64,000 bases of DNA, taken from the NCBI RefSeq assembly GCF_003315635.1, contig NZ_PDCG01000001.1, positions 248,001-312,000 of the forward strand, read 5' to 3'. Numbering within the stretch: the first letter of the stretch is position 1; every line of letters begins with the position of its first letter. The notes beneath the pieces were generated by a model that worked only from the letters and a program-made list of their open reading frames with translations, was not told the origin of the DNA and did no database searches. This DNA is from Bifidobacterium aemilianum (GTDB lineage: Bacteria > Actinomycetota > Actinomycetes > Actinomycetales > Bifidobacteriaceae). Below, in pieces: positions 35,840-45,587 of this stretch. The position numbers were made by a program, and so were the translations under genes.

Positions 35840-36844
35840 TCACTCCTGCCCGAAGGTCAATACAACCTTGCCGAAGACATCCCCGGAATCAAGCCGTGAG
35901 AAGGCCTGGAACGCCTCTTCAAAGGGGTAGGTCGCGTCTATGACCGGGTGGATGTCAGCCAGCTCAACCAGGCGCAGCAGGCGGGCGAAGTCCTCGATGG
36001 ATCCCATGGTGTTGCCGACCACCCGTATGTCCTGGAAGAAGATGCGGGTCAGCTCGGCTCCAGGCTGGTCGCCGCTGGTGGCCCCACAGATGGCGATGGT
36101 GCCGCCGGGGCGCACCGCCTTGACCGAATGGGACCAGGTGGCCGCACCGACCGACTCGATGACAGCATCAACCTTATGGGGCAGCCTGGCACCACTGGCA
36201 ACGCTCGAGGAAGCGCCAAGTCCCATTGCCCGCTCACGCTTGGCCTTGGACCGGGAGGAAACGAAGACCTCCAAGCCGGCGGCATGGCCCAGTTGGAGGG
36301 CGGCTGTCGACAGGCCGCCACCGGCACCCTGGATGAGCACGCTATCTCCGGGTTTGAGACCCGCCGCGCTGAAGAGCATGGAATAGGCCGTCAGCCAGCT
36401 GGTCCCCAGGACTGAGGCCTCGGCATAGCTGAGATTGGCCGGCATGGGAAGGATATGAGCCGAGGGCACCGAAGTCAGGGCGGCCATCGTACCCGGGTAG
36501 TGCTCGGAGAGGATGCTGCGGCCTTCCCCCGCCGGAAGACCGGCCAGGTCCGCGCCGACCACCGTATAGGGAACCACCGCACTACCTGCCCCCAGGGTGT
36601 GGCCGCCATAGCCGACCACATCCTCCAGGAGGGTTCCGGCCGCATCGGTGCCCAGAATCATAGGGGTGGCCTCCTGGCTCAGGCCAACGCCGGCCAGACT
36701 CCACAGGTCATGGTGGTTGACACTGGCGGCCTTGACACGCAAGGTGGACCAGAATTCCCGTTTGGCGGGTTCAGGCTGCTCGCCGACAGCCAATACGGAC
36801 AAGGGGTCCTGGGCATTGACCCCGCAGGCATATATCGACTTCAT
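35840..36844 (-). CDS. Medium-chain (quinone oxidoreductase-like) dehydrogenase
   Basis: About 334 residues from an ATG at 36844 (MKSIYACGVNAQDPLSVL), with a GGAAGGATCC site. VKAASVNHHDLWSLAGVG and ILGTDAAGTLLEDV are the zinc-less or QOR-like MDR start; VLIQGAGGGLSTAALQLGHA is the NADPH-binding site. The zinc ligands of classical alcohol dehydrogenases are not obvious, so an NADPH:quinone or enone reductase is more likely. Monocistronic; substrate unknown. Confidence 0.82.
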   Translation of the reverse strand: MKSIYACGVNAQDPLSVLAVGEQPEPAKREFWSTLRVKAASVNHHDLWSLAGVGLSQEATPMILGTDAAGTLLEDVVGYGGHTLGAGSAVVPYTVVGADLAGLPAGEGRSILSEHYPGTMAALTSVPSAHILPMPANLSYAEASVLGTSWLTAYSMLFSAAGLKPGDSVLIQGAGGGLSTAALQLGHAAGLEVFVSSRSKAKRERAMGLGASSSVASGARLPHKVDAVIESVGAATWSHSVKAVRPGGTIAICGATSGDQPGAELTRIFFQDIRVVGNTMGSIEDFARLLRLVELADIHPVIDATYPFEEAFQAFSRLDSGDVFGKVVLTFGQE

Positions 36845-36959
36845 AGATGGATCCTTCCAGGATGCGGCTTCCTTCATCTTAGGCTTCAGCCCACACCACA
36901 GGGGACCCCAAACAGCTAGCTCCCGTCACGACAGGCCAGGGGGGGGGCAGAGTGACAGG

Positions 36960-37271
36960 CTATTGGCGTATCAGCTGAATCTGCTTGACCCCGTCCTTGC
37001 TGCTGTGGCGGTAGAGCACGAACCTGTGGCCGATGACCTGGACCAGGTCGGCGCCAAGCCTGCCTGCCAGTTCCTCCCCGGCTTCACGGGCATCCACCGG
37101 GCTGCCGTCCTGCACCACACATTTGATGAGCTCGTGGGCATCCAAGGTCTCGGCAGCTTGGGCCAGGGTGGCCTCAGTCACCCCGCTTTTGCCGATCCAC
37201 AGCATGGGGTTGATTCCGTTGGCCAGTGCCCGCAACTGCTTGACCTGCTTCTTGCTCAATGCCATATCCAT
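36960..37271 (-). CDS. yhbY: YhbY-family RNA-binding protein
   Basis: 103 residues covering a single CRM (CRS1-YhbY) domain: ALSKKQVKQLRALANGINPM, the LWIGKSGVTEATLAQAAETL helix pair, and DLVQVIGHRFVLYRHS with the family G-x-x-x-V-L-Y-R end. These small proteins bind the pre-50S ribosome. AAGGA stands six bases before the ATG at 37271. Confidence 0.9.
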   Translation of the reverse strand: MDMALSKKQVKQLRALANGINPMLWIGKSGVTEATLAQAAETLDAHELIKCVVQDGSPVDAREAGEELAGRLGADLVQVIGHRFVLYRHSSKDGVKQIQLIRQ

Positions 37272-37566
37272 CCACTTTCCTTCAGACTCGCCCTCACTTG
37301 CCAGTCGTCACACTGCCGGCCCTTGGGGCAGCAAGGACCATGCTCTCCCCTGGCGATGCCCAGCTGGTCAGCCTCACAAGTCACAGCAGCATGATTCGGC
37401 CGCACCGCAATAAGGGCTGTATTCCAATCCGTATAGCCCAACAGTATAAGATGAGGCAACCATCAACACGCCATCTGCCGGCCGTACCCAGGGAACTAGG
37501 CGGCAGGCCCAGCCGCCTCAGTGTTCCCCAGACCGGTGTGCCGTCTGGGGCAGGGCATGGACCAGA

Positions 37567-37884
37567 CTACTGCTCGTCGTCCGCATCGTAGAGACAGCAC
37601 TGGTCCAAGGTGGCGGAAAGCCTGGTGAAGAGGCACTGCGGAGCCGAGGGAGGGCGCAGGTAGCGGCGCAGGGAGGCAATCAGGGCCCTCTCCTTGGCAT
37701 CACAGGAAATCTCTATGTCAAAGTGGTCAGCCACATCGGCTGCCTCGTTGGCCCCCAGCGAAACGATGGACGACTCCTCCTGGGGAGTATGAACATGGGT
37801 CAGGTGGACTTCGGCATGCATCGCACCGGTCGAACTATGACTGGTCACAGACATGTGGCTATGGTATTCCACAGTGTCACTCAT
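37567..37884 (-). CDS. Small protein in operon with sigma factor, possible anti-sigma
   Basis: 105 residues from an ATG at 37884 with a very strong AAGGAGGGTGA. The N-terminal half is His- and Ser-rich (DTVEYHSHMSVTSHSSTG); the C-terminal half has three cysteines plus a CC pair (EISCDAKERAL, PQCLFTRLSA, DQCCLYDAD). It begins 45 bp after the SigH-like gene, the place of the RsrA/RshA anti-sigma factor in actinobacteria. The H-x3-C-x2-C zinc motif of those proteins is absent, so anti-sigma activity is inferred from position, length and cysteines only. Confidence 0.65.
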   Translation of the reverse strand: MSDTVEYHSHMSVTSHSSTGAMHAEVHLTHVHTPQEESSIVSLGANEAADVADHFDIEISCDAKERALIASLRRYLRPPSAPQCLFTRLSATLDQCCLYDADDEQ

Positions 37885-37929
37885 ACTGGTCACCCTCCTT
37901 GATTGATCGCCCACTCACTTCAGCCTTAC

Positions 37930-38727
37930 TCACTGACGCTTCCCACTATTATGTACACCCGAGTGCTTGTCGGGGTTCGCGCTCAGAGAATACTTCTTCT
38001 GCGTGTCTGTCTTGTCACTACTGGTAGATGGCTTTGCCTGACCCTCTGCGCCATCAGGCAAAGACCCGGCCTCGTGACTGCCAGCCGGTGGAACCCTGGC
38101 GGTTCCTGCCAGGTCCTTGGGCCTGCCATAACCGCGCTCACGGGCAAAACCCGAAAGCTCCTCCTTCAACTGGGTACGTGCCCGGTTGAGCCGACTCATG
38201 ACCGTACCGATCTTGATGCCTTGCTCATCGGCGACCTGCTGGTAGGACTTGCCATCAATGGCGGCGTCGATGAAGACCTGCCGGCGTTCCGGGCTGAGCT
38301 TGGCCAGAGCGGCCATGACCTCCTGGGGGGCAAAGGCCTCCAAATACTCCTGCTCGGCTGACCTCAGCCCCTCAGAGGAGTGCTCAGCCGCTGAGTATAT
38401 GTCCCAGTCGTCGTATTCGCCGGTGGAGTCGTTGGCCCTGCGGGGGCGGCGCTTGGCTTTAGCGTACTGGTTGAAGTAGGCGTTGCGCTCAATGGTGACC
38501 ATCCAGGCCTCGAAATTACTGCCGGGACGGAAGGAATCGAAGGCCTTGAAGCCACGCTCAAAGGTGTCCTGGACCAAATCCTGGGCATCCTCGGGGTTGT
38601 TGGTCAGCTTCATGGCCTGACGGTAGAGCACATTCACTGCAGGCATGGCCAGCTCTTCAAAACGCTTGCGCTTCTGAGCCAGGGTCTCATCCTTGATCTC
38701 GAGATGCTCGGTCTGCTCTGTTGTCAT
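37930..38727 (-). CDS. sigH: ECF sigma factor, SigH/RpoE type
   Basis: About 265 residues from the ATG at 38727, with GGAGGT. Region 2 spans about residues 25-95 (ALPAVNVLYRQAMKLTNNPE-like, with DLVQDTFERGFKAFDSFRPG and FEAWMVTIERNAYFNQYAKA); region 4 spans about 130-185 (LAKLSPERRQVFIDAAIDGK, YQQVADEQGIKIGTVMSRLN). The match to the actinobacterial SigH group, which governs thiol-oxidative and heat stress, is good. A polar tail of about 75 residues follows, longer than usual. The likely partner protein is encoded just downstream. Confidence 0.87.
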   Translation of the reverse strand: MTTEQTEHLEIKDETLAQKRKRFEELAMPAVNVLYRQAMKLTNNPEDAQDLVQDTFERGFKAFDSFRPGSNFEAWMVTIERNAYFNQYAKAKRRPRRANDSTGEYDDWDIYSAAEHSSEGLRSAEQEYLEAFAPQEVMAALAKLSPERRQVFIDAAIDGKSYQQVADEQGIKIGTVMSRLNRARTQLKEELSGFARERGYGRPKDLAGTARVPPAGSHEAGSLPDGAEGQAKPSTSSDKTDTQKKYSLSANPDKHSGVHNSGKRQ

Positions 38728-38912
38728 CACGACCTCCATACTAGTCGTCGGCCAAGTCAGCCAGAGTATGTCAGACGGTCTCATATACGGCAGACATGCC
38801 GGTAACCCGCCTGAGATAAGTCGGGAGAAGACCTACAGACCCATTGTCTTCAGACCATTCCCTGAAAAACGACAGGAATAACCCAGCGAATTTACAGACA
38901 CCACTCACTACC

Positions 38913-39662
38913 ATGTCAGGTATGACCCCTGTGTTCAAACAACTCATGCAAGCAATTGACAAAGCCCCTGCGCAAGGCAGCGACACCCTCCTGTGCGACT
39001 CCCAGCTCCTTGGTTTCGACACCGAAACCACGGGAACACGCGCAGGCAAGGATGCCATCGTCTCCGCCTCCTTGGTCCTGCGCGACCCGGCGGCAGGCTA
39101 CCAGGGGGACGTGGTCGGCGAGTGGATCATCAACCCCCACTGCGCCATGAACCCCAAGGCCAGCCAGGTCAACGGCTTCACCGACGAATTCCTGGCCCAG
39201 CATGGCGAGGAACCGACCGAGGCTGTGGACCAGGTGGCTCGAATCATCGACGCGGCCCAGACCAAGCGCATACCCCTCCTGGCCTATAACGCCTGCTTCG
39301 ATATCGACATGCTGTCGGCCGACCTCAAACGCTGGGGCCTGGCTCCGCTGGCCGAGCCGTTGGTGGTCGACCCCCTGGTCATCGACCGGGCCATCTCCAA
39401 GCGTTCCGGCCGCAGGACCCTGGAATACACCACCCAGTACTACGGAGTGGAACCGCACGGGGACTTCCACGATGCCCGGGCCGACACCGTGGCGGCAGTA
39501 GACCTGATCAAGCCCATGAGCACCCTCTACCCGCAGGTGGGGAAGATCAGCTTGGATGAACTGATGCAATGGCAGCGTTCGGCCTTCGAGACCTGGAAGG
39601 AATCCTTCAACGAATGGCTGTCCTCCAAAGGACGGCGGCCGGTGACGGACACCTGGCTCTAA
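38913..39662 (+). CDS. DnaQ-like 3'-5' exonuclease
   Basis: About 249 residues from the ATG at 38913 (MSGMTPVFKQLMQAI). A DEDDh exonuclease: LLGFDTETTGT gives the first Asp and Glu, AYNACFDIDML the second Asp, and GDFHDARADTVAAV the His and last Asp. It could proofread as a Pol III epsilon-type subunit or act in repair; there is no BRCT or UvrC part. Transcribed away from sigH. Confidence 0.85.
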   Translation: MSGMTPVFKQLMQAIDKAPAQGSDTLLCDSQLLGFDTETTGTRAGKDAIVSASLVLRDPAAGYQGDVVGEWIINPHCAMNPKASQVNGFTDEFLAQHGEEPTEAVDQVARIIDAAQTKRIPLLAYNACFDIDMLSADLKRWGLAPLAEPLVVDPLVIDRAISKRSGRRTLEYTTQYYGVEPHGDFHDARADTVAAVDLIKPMSTLYPQVGKISLDELMQWQRSAFETWKESFNEWLSSKGRRPVTDTWL

Positions 39663-39885
39663 GCTGCCTGCCCAACCTTGAGATGCCCGGGCAATGTTGG
39701 GATCTGGACCCATTACCATATTCCCTCCCCGGTGTCTAGCCTTGGCTATGCTGTAAGGCGAGGTCTGCCCGTCGGCGGTCAGGAGTATTAGTCGTGAGCA
39801 GAGACGGTAGACTCCAGACGGTCAAGGCATTGCCCCCCCCCAGAGCGCTACCGGGAACCACAGGCACAACGAATCGGATAGGACC

Positions 39886-41499
39886 ATGGCCATGACAGCA
39901 CCGCAGGCCCCAACACAGAAAGGGCCCGTACACCGCCAGGGTCTCACCTATGCCGACGCGGCACGCATCCTCCAGGAGCACGGTCTCCTGCGGGAGATCA
40001 TCCAAGGAGATCTGTGGACCCTGAACCCCGACCGTATCCAGGGACTTGACCTGCCGATCGCCAGCATCAGCTATGACAGCCGGCAGGTGACGACGGGGAC
40101 CATGCTCTTTGTCAAAGGCAACTTCAAGGCCCACTACCTGCAGGGACTGGACACCAAAGGCCTGACCTGCTACGTGGCCGAGACCGAATATTCCGCCATG
40201 ACCACAGCGGCCGGACTAATCGTCTCAGACGTCCACCAGGCCATGTGCCTGCTTGCTGCCGAGTTTCATGGCCACCCCGAGCGCCGGATGACCCTCGTGG
40301 GCATCACCGGAACCAAGGGCAAGACCACCAGCACTTATCTACTCCACGCCATACTGAACGACTATTCCCATGGCAGGGCGGCCATGTCATCGTCAGCCGG
40401 CATCTGCCTGGATGGCAGGAGCTACCAGCACGCCGAGCTGACCACGCCGGAGTCCCTTGATCTGTTTGCCATGCTGCGGCAGGCGGCCGACCAGGGCATG
40501 GACTATTTCGTCATGGAGGTCTCCTCCCAGGCATACAAGGTCAACCGCGTCTACGGGCTGACCTTCGATGTCGGAGCCTTCCTCAACATCAGCCCCGACC
40601 ATATCAGCCCCATCGAGCACCCGACCTTCGAGGACTACCTCTACTGTAAGCGCAGGCTCATAGCCAACAGCAGGACCCTGGTGCTGGGGGCGGGCTGCGA
40701 CCATGAGGACCTGCTTAAGGAGGATGCGCGCCGGGCCGGCATAGCCGTCAGCCGCTTCGCCGCCGCCAGGCGGGGAGGAAAGGACCCGCTGACCACAAGC
40801 CAGCCGGGGGATCTGACAGCCCTGATCGGCGAGCAACCGACCCAAGGCTACGAACTCCTCAAGGCGGGTCATCGCTTGGGGACATTCCACCTTTCCATGG
40901 ACGGCGATGTCAACATCCTCAACGCGGTTGGAGCCCAGGCCATGGCCCTGGCCTGCGGGATCCCAGCGGACGACCCCAGCCTTCATGCAGTCGACCAGGT
41001 CCAGGTCCCCGGGCGCATGGAGCATTTCATCAGCAAGGACGGCATTGTCGTCTATATCGACTTTGCCCACAACTATCTCAGCTCCAAGACCCTGGTCGAT
41101 GAGGTGGAGGCCCTCTACGGCAACCGCAACCCCCGTATCACCATGGTCTGCGGGTCAACCGGCGGCAAGGCCCTGGACCGGCGCGAGGGCATCGTCAAGG
41201 GTGGCCTGGGTCGTGTCGAATCCTTCATCTTCACCATGGATGACCCCAATGATGAGAACCCCCAGGCCATAGCCGAGGAGATGCGCTCCTACGTGACCGA
41301 CCCCAAGGCCAGCAGCCAGATCATCTTGGACAGGGAGGCGGCCCTGGCGGCCGCAGTTCAGGGGGCACGGGCCCACGCTGACCGGCTCAACGTCATCCTG
41401 GCCATCGGCAAGGGCAGCGACCAGTACATGGTCCTCAAGGGCCGCAAGAAAGCCTACCGGGGCGATCGGGCCGCGTTGTTGGAGGCCATGGGAGACTAG
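39886..41499 (+). CDS. murE: UDP-MurNAc-tripeptide synthase (MurE)
   Basis: 537 residues. N-terminal UDP-MurNAc binding (ISYDSRQVTTGTMLFVKGNF), ATP-binding LVGITGTKGKTTSTYLLHAI, the carbamylated-lysine region TLEDYLYCK-like (FEDYLYCKRR), and the C-terminal ligase domain. It adds the third amino acid to the peptidoglycan stem peptide. Where mDAP enzymes have D-N-P-R, this one has MDDPNDENP, so L-lysine or L-ornithine is expected, as in bifidobacteria. AGGA precedes the ATG. Confidence 0.88.
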   Translation: MAMTAPQAPTQKGPVHRQGLTYADAARILQEHGLLREIIQGDLWTLNPDRIQGLDLPIASISYDSRQVTTGTMLFVKGNFKAHYLQGLDTKGLTCYVAETEYSAMTTAAGLIVSDVHQAMCLLAAEFHGHPERRMTLVGITGTKGKTTSTYLLHAILNDYSHGRAAMSSSAGICLDGRSYQHAELTTPESLDLFAMLRQAADQGMDYFVMEVSSQAYKVNRVYGLTFDVGAFLNISPDHISPIEHPTFEDYLYCKRRLIANSRTLVLGAGCDHEDLLKEDARRAGIAVSRFAAARRGGKDPLTTSQPGDLTALIGEQPTQGYELLKAGHRLGTFHLSMDGDVNILNAVGAQAMALACGIPADDPSLHAVDQVQVPGRMEHFISKDGIVVYIDFAHNYLSSKTLVDEVEALYGNRNPRITMVCGSTGGKALDRREGIVKGGLGRVESFIFTMDDPNDENPQAIAEEMRSYVTDPKASSQIILDREAALAAAVQGARAHADRLNVILAIGKGSDQYMVLKGRKKAYRGDRAALLEAMGD

Positions 41500-41506
41500 C
41501 GTGCCC

Positions 41507-41531
41507 GGCACAGCCGCAAGACCACTGTGCC
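41507..41531. terminator. Short hairpin between murE and smc
   Basis: GGCACAG (41507-41513) pairs with CTGTGCC (41525-41531) in the 74-bp gap between two convergent genes. Stem is short and no T run follows. Confidence 0.35.
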
Positions 41532-41573
41532 CGAGGGCGCAGCTACTGTAGCCTACCTGGAGGCCTGGGCCAG

Positions 41574-44500
41574 CTACTGCTGACCTTCAGTCTGCTGCCC
41601 ATCCTCGGCCGACCGGTACTCCAGCTTTTGGCTGATCACCGAGGTGACGCCGTCCCCCCGCATGGTGATGCCGTAGAGGGCGTCCGCGATGCTCATGGTC
41701 CGCTGCTGGTGGGTGATGATGATGAGCTGGGCATGCTCCCGCAGCTGGTTGAAGGCGTTGATGAGCCTGGTCAGGTTCAGGTCATCGAGCGCGGCCTCGA
41801 CCTCATCCATGACATAGAAGGGGCTGGGGCGGGCCGTGAAGATGGCGAAGAGCAGGGCCAGGGCGGTCAGGGAGCGCTCGCCACCGGAGAGCAGGCCCAG
41901 CTGCTTGACCCGTTTGCCGGCGGGGCTGGCCTCGACCAGTACGCCGGTGGTCAGCAGATCGTCCGGGTTCTCCAGGCGCAGGCGGCCGGTGCCTCCGGGG
42001 AAGAGGGTGCCGAAGACGGTCTGGAAGGCCTCGGCCGTGTCATCGAAGGCCGATTTGAAGACCTGAATCATGGTGGAATCCAGGTCCCGGATCAACTGCA
42101 TGAGGTCATCGCGGCTCTTGGCCACGTCCTTGCGCTGGTCGTTGAGGTATTGGTTGCGGGACTGGAGGGCGTCGTATTCCTCGGTGGCCAGGGGGTTGAT
42201 CTTGCCCAGGGCCTCCAGGTCACGCTGGGCCTTCTTCAGGCGCTTGATCTGCTCCTGGCGGTCGTAGGGGACCGTTTGGTAGGCGATCGCCGGCTGCCGG
42301 CCATCGGTCTCCTCCCCCGGCCTGGATTCATCTACGCTCTGGTCCTCTTCGCTTGCCCGCTCAGCTTCAGCGTCGCCGGTTGAAGCAGAGCCCTCAGTCT
42401 CAGTCGCAGCCTCAGCCTGGGCGGACTCGGCACCCTCCAGGGGAATGGGCTTGCCCTGGTCGTCCAGCACAGGAACCGGCTGGTCGGGCCCGTAGTGGTC
42501 CAGCAACTCCTCCAGGCTCAGGCCCAGGTCGTCGGAGACCTTCTGGGTCAGCTGACCATAGGAGGCCGCCAGACGCTCACGGTCGACGTCAAGCTCATGC
42601 TCACGGGTCTGCAGGGCCTGGACCTTCGGTTCCAACTGGTCTCGCTGGCCACGCAGGGTCCTCAACTCCTGGTCATGGCTGGAGGCGGCGGCCTGCAGGG
42701 CCTCACGCTCCTTGACCACCTGCGCCAGGCTGGCTTCCACCAGGGCGGCCACAGCCAGGGCATCAGCGGCGATCTGCTCGACCGTCCGGGCCTGGGTGGA
42801 CCTGCGTTCGTTCAGTTCCTGAAGCCTGGTCCGCCTGGCCACAGCCTCCTTGGCCTGGTCGTGAAGGAGACCTGCCTGCCGTTCCAGGGATTCTGCCTTG
42901 CGGCTGGCGTCCTTCCAGGCGATATTGGCCGTGACCTCCCGCTCCCTGGACTGGCTGAGGCCAGCTTCCAGCCCATGTTCACGTTCGGTCAGGTCGGAGA
43001 AGTCGGCATGGTCGGCCGTCGACTCCTGGGCTTGGGCCAGGGCCGTCTGCAGGTCCTTGAGCTTGATGGCGTGGGACTGGCCTTCATCCTGGACCTGCTC
43101 GATCTTGGCATCCAGGGCCTTAAGTTGGTCTTCCACAGCATCCAGACGCTGACGGGCCGATGCGAGCGACTGCTGGGCCTGCTGGGCCTTGACCCTGGCC
43201 TCGGTGCGCTTCTGGGCCTCCTGATCCACCGTGGCCCTGGCCTGGTCCCGGGCGGACTGGGCCTGGCTGATGGCCTGGTCCAGCTTGGCCATCTCCTCAT
43301 CAAGCCCCCTGATCTCCTGCAGGGCCTTGTCTCGCCTGGCAGCCAGGGACAGGTCGCTCTGTGACAGGGAGGAGCCGCCGATGGCCCCCACCGGGTTGAT
43401 GATTTCACCCTGGAGGGTAACGGCCAGCTTCCAGGGCTTCTGACCTATGGCCTCCAGGGCTTCCTTGCGGTCACGGGCCGCGAAGGTGTCGGCAAGCAGG
43501 GCCTGGACGGCCTGGACCACTTCCTGGGCCAGGGGCTGGTCCTCGGCGGCGGGATTGACCGACAGGAGGGCTGCGGCGCAAGGGTCCCGGAAATCCTTCT
43601 CCTGCGAGGGCTCCTGCCCGGCCATCCAGGGATGGAGGAGCACTGCCTTGCCCAACTTGTCGCTGGCGGCGCGTTCCAGCGCATGCAGCATGGCATCGGT
43701 GTCGGGCACGACCATGGCCGAGGCGAAGGCGTCCAGGGCATGGGCCACGGCCTCCTCCCAGCCCTCCTGCACATGGATGAAGTCGGTCAAGCGACCCATA
43801 GCCCCGACCTGCCCGTCCCGCTCCAAGGCACCGGAGGCATTGCGGCTCTCCAGGGTGTCGGTCAGGGCGTCGGCCTTGGCCTTGAGGGAGATGCGCTGGG
43901 CATCGGCCTTGCGCTGCTGGTCCTGGGCCTGGTTCAAGTCCTCCTGCGCCTCCTGCAGGGCCTGGCGGGCCTGGTCCAGGGCCTTGCCGTCATCGTCAGC
44001 CAAGTCTTGCACCTGGCCATCCAAGGTCTCCAACTGGGCCCGGGCCTGGTCGCGCTGACCTTCCAGCCCCTTGCGCTGATTGGCAAAGTCCCCGGACCGG
44101 CTCGTGGCCAGCTGCACAGCGGACTCCTCACGGGCCACCAGCTCGCGGAGATTGGCTATCTGGGCATCACGCTCCTGCTCGCTGGTCCGTAGCTCGGTCA
44201 GGGTCTGTCGCACCGAAGCCAGCTGCTTCTCGCGGCTGGCACGCTCCTCAACGGCCTTGTCGAGCTCAAGTCTGGCCTGGGAGACCAGGGTCTGCTGCTC
44301 CCTGGCCTGGCCATCCAACTCCTGGGCCCGCTGCTCCAGCATATCCGGGTCCTCGCCGAAGTTCTCGACCATCTGCCCCCGCAGGGATCCGGCCCGCTCC
44401 TTGGCCAAGGAAGACAAGGAGTTGAGCCGTTCCTGAATCCGGGAAAGGTCATGCCAGGTCTGGTTGATCTTGCTCATGGCCGGGCTGGATGCCGAGCTTA

Positions 44501-45323
44501 GGCCCTCCACCTGGTTGATGCGAACCTTGACCTGGGAGAGCTCCTTCTGCAGCTCCATGAGTTGCCCCCGGACCTGGGTCAGTTCCCGCCGGGTCTCCTC
44601 GCGCTGCTTGAGGGACTTGCTGGCATCCTCGGCGTAGATGCGGGACTGGGCGTCGCGCAGGGCCACCTGAATGTTCTCGGCCTTGCGGGAGATGCGGGCC
44701 TGACGGCCCAGGGGGCCCAGCTGCCGGTGGATCTCGCCCAGGAGGTCGTCCAGGCGGGAAAGGTTGGCCTCCGTGTTGGCGAGCTTGCGCTGGGCCCGCT
44801 CCTTGCGCTTGCGGTGTTTGAGGATGCCGGCGGCCTCCTCGATGAAGGCCCTGTGGCCGCTGGAGTCGGCCCGCAGAATGGCGTCAAGCCTACCCTGGCC
44901 CACAATCACGTGCATCTGTTGGCCCAGGCCGGTGTCGGACAGGAGCTCCTGTATGTCCAGCAGCCGGCATTGGCTGCCGTTGATGGCATACTCAGAACCC
45001 CCGTTGCGGAAGATGGTGCGTGAGATGGTGACTTCGCTGTAGTCGATGTCCAGGGTATGGTCGGAGTTGTCGATGGTCAGGGTGACCTGGGCCCGGCCCA
45101 GGGGCGGCCGGCTGGAGGTGCCGGCAAAGATCACGTCCTCCATGGAGGTGCCACGCAGGTTCTTGGCTCCCTGCTCACCCATGACCCAGGTCAGGGCGTC
45201 GACGATATTGGACTTGCCGGAGCCGTTGGGACCCACCACGGCGGTGATGCCGGGCTCGAAGCGCAGTGTGGTGGCCGAGGCGAAGGATTTGAAACCCCGG
45301 AGGGTCAGTTCTTTCAGATACAT
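41574..45323 (-). CDS. smc: Chromosome segregation SMC protein
   Basis: About 1,249 residues from the ATG at 45323 (MYLKELTLRGFKSFASATTL). Walker A GPNGSGKSN (31-39) starts an ABC-type head; long coiled coils (about 165-500 and 660-990) flank the hinge domain (about 510-660, GQVGAMGRLTDFIHVQEG and NPVGAIGGSSLSQ). The C-terminal head has the signature LSGGERSLTALALLFA and Walker B YVMDEVEAALDD. An acidic insert (about 985-1045, with ETDGRQPA) lies before the C-terminal head. It compacts and separates chromosomes with ScpAB, whose genes are not here. Confidence 0.94.
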   Translation of the reverse strand: MYLKELTLRGFKSFASATTLRFEPGITAVVGPNGSGKSNIVDALTWVMGEQGAKNLRGTSMEDVIFAGTSSRPPLGRAQVTLTIDNSDHTLDIDYSEVTISRTIFRNGGSEYAINGSQCRLLDIQELLSDTGLGQQMHVIVGQGRLDAILRADSSGHRAFIEEAAGILKHRKRKERAQRKLANTEANLSRLDDLLGEIHRQLGPLGRQARISRKAENIQVALRDAQSRIYAEDASKSLKQREETRRELTQVRGQLMELQKELSQVKVRINQVEGLSSASSPAMSKINQTWHDLSRIQERLNSLSSLAKERAGSLRGQMVENFGEDPDMLEQRAQELDGQAREQQTLVSQARLELDKAVEERASREKQLASVRQTLTELRTSEQERDAQIANLRELVAREESAVQLATSRSGDFANQRKGLEGQRDQARAQLETLDGQVQDLADDDGKALDQARQALQEAQEDLNQAQDQQRKADAQRISLKAKADALTDTLESRNASGALERDGQVGAMGRLTDFIHVQEGWEEAVAHALDAFASAMVVPDTDAMLHALERAASDKLGKAVLLHPWMAGQEPSQEKDFRDPCAAALLSVNPAAEDQPLAQEVVQAVQALLADTFAARDRKEALEAIGQKPWKLAVTLQGEIINPVGAIGGSSLSQSDLSLAARRDKALQEIRGLDEEMAKLDQAISQAQSARDQARATVDQEAQKRTEARVKAQQAQQSLASARQRLDAVEDQLKALDAKIEQVQDEGQSHAIKLKDLQTALAQAQESTADHADFSDLTEREHGLEAGLSQSREREVTANIAWKDASRKAESLERQAGLLHDQAKEAVARRTRLQELNERRSTQARTVEQIAADALAVAALVEASLAQVVKEREALQAAASSHDQELRTLRGQRDQLEPKVQALQTREHELDVDRERLAASYGQLTQKVSDDLGLSLEELLDHYGPDQPVPVLDDQGKPIPLEGAESAQAEAATETEGSASTGDAEAERASEEDQSVDESRPGEETDGRQPAIAYQTVPYDRQEQIKRLKKAQRDLEALGKINPLATEEYDALQSRNQYLNDQRKDVAKSRDDLMQLIRDLDSTMIQVFKSAFDDTAEAFQTVFGTLFPGGTGRLRLENPDDLLTTGVLVEASPAGKRVKQLGLLSGGERSLTALALLFAIFTARPSPFYVMDEVEAALDDLNLTRLINAFNQLREHAQLIIITHQQRTMSIADALYGITMRGDGVTSVISQKLEYRSAEDGQQTEGQQ

Positions 45324-45587
45324 GCGGCTTCGATTCCTTCGGACAGTCCGTTCACTCCCGGTAACAGGCAAGCAGGCAGGCACTGTCACCCATCAACCGG
45401 CATACCCGACCATTCTATCGGTCGAGCTGATAATCCTCACAGTCATCCTGTTCGGGTGCCAACTGGGGAAGCAACACTCCTCGTCATCCTTCTTAGACCG
45501 CCAGCGAGGTCTCGATGACGTCATCCGCCGACAGTCCACTTACGGTCGAGCCGGATTCAGGCCCAGTCTTCCGCCCCTGGTCTGTCC

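Noticed and set aside
42495..44192. Long open frames on + inside smc
   Set aside because: They are antisense shadows of a GC-rich coiled-coil gene; Leu/Gly-rich content without motifs.
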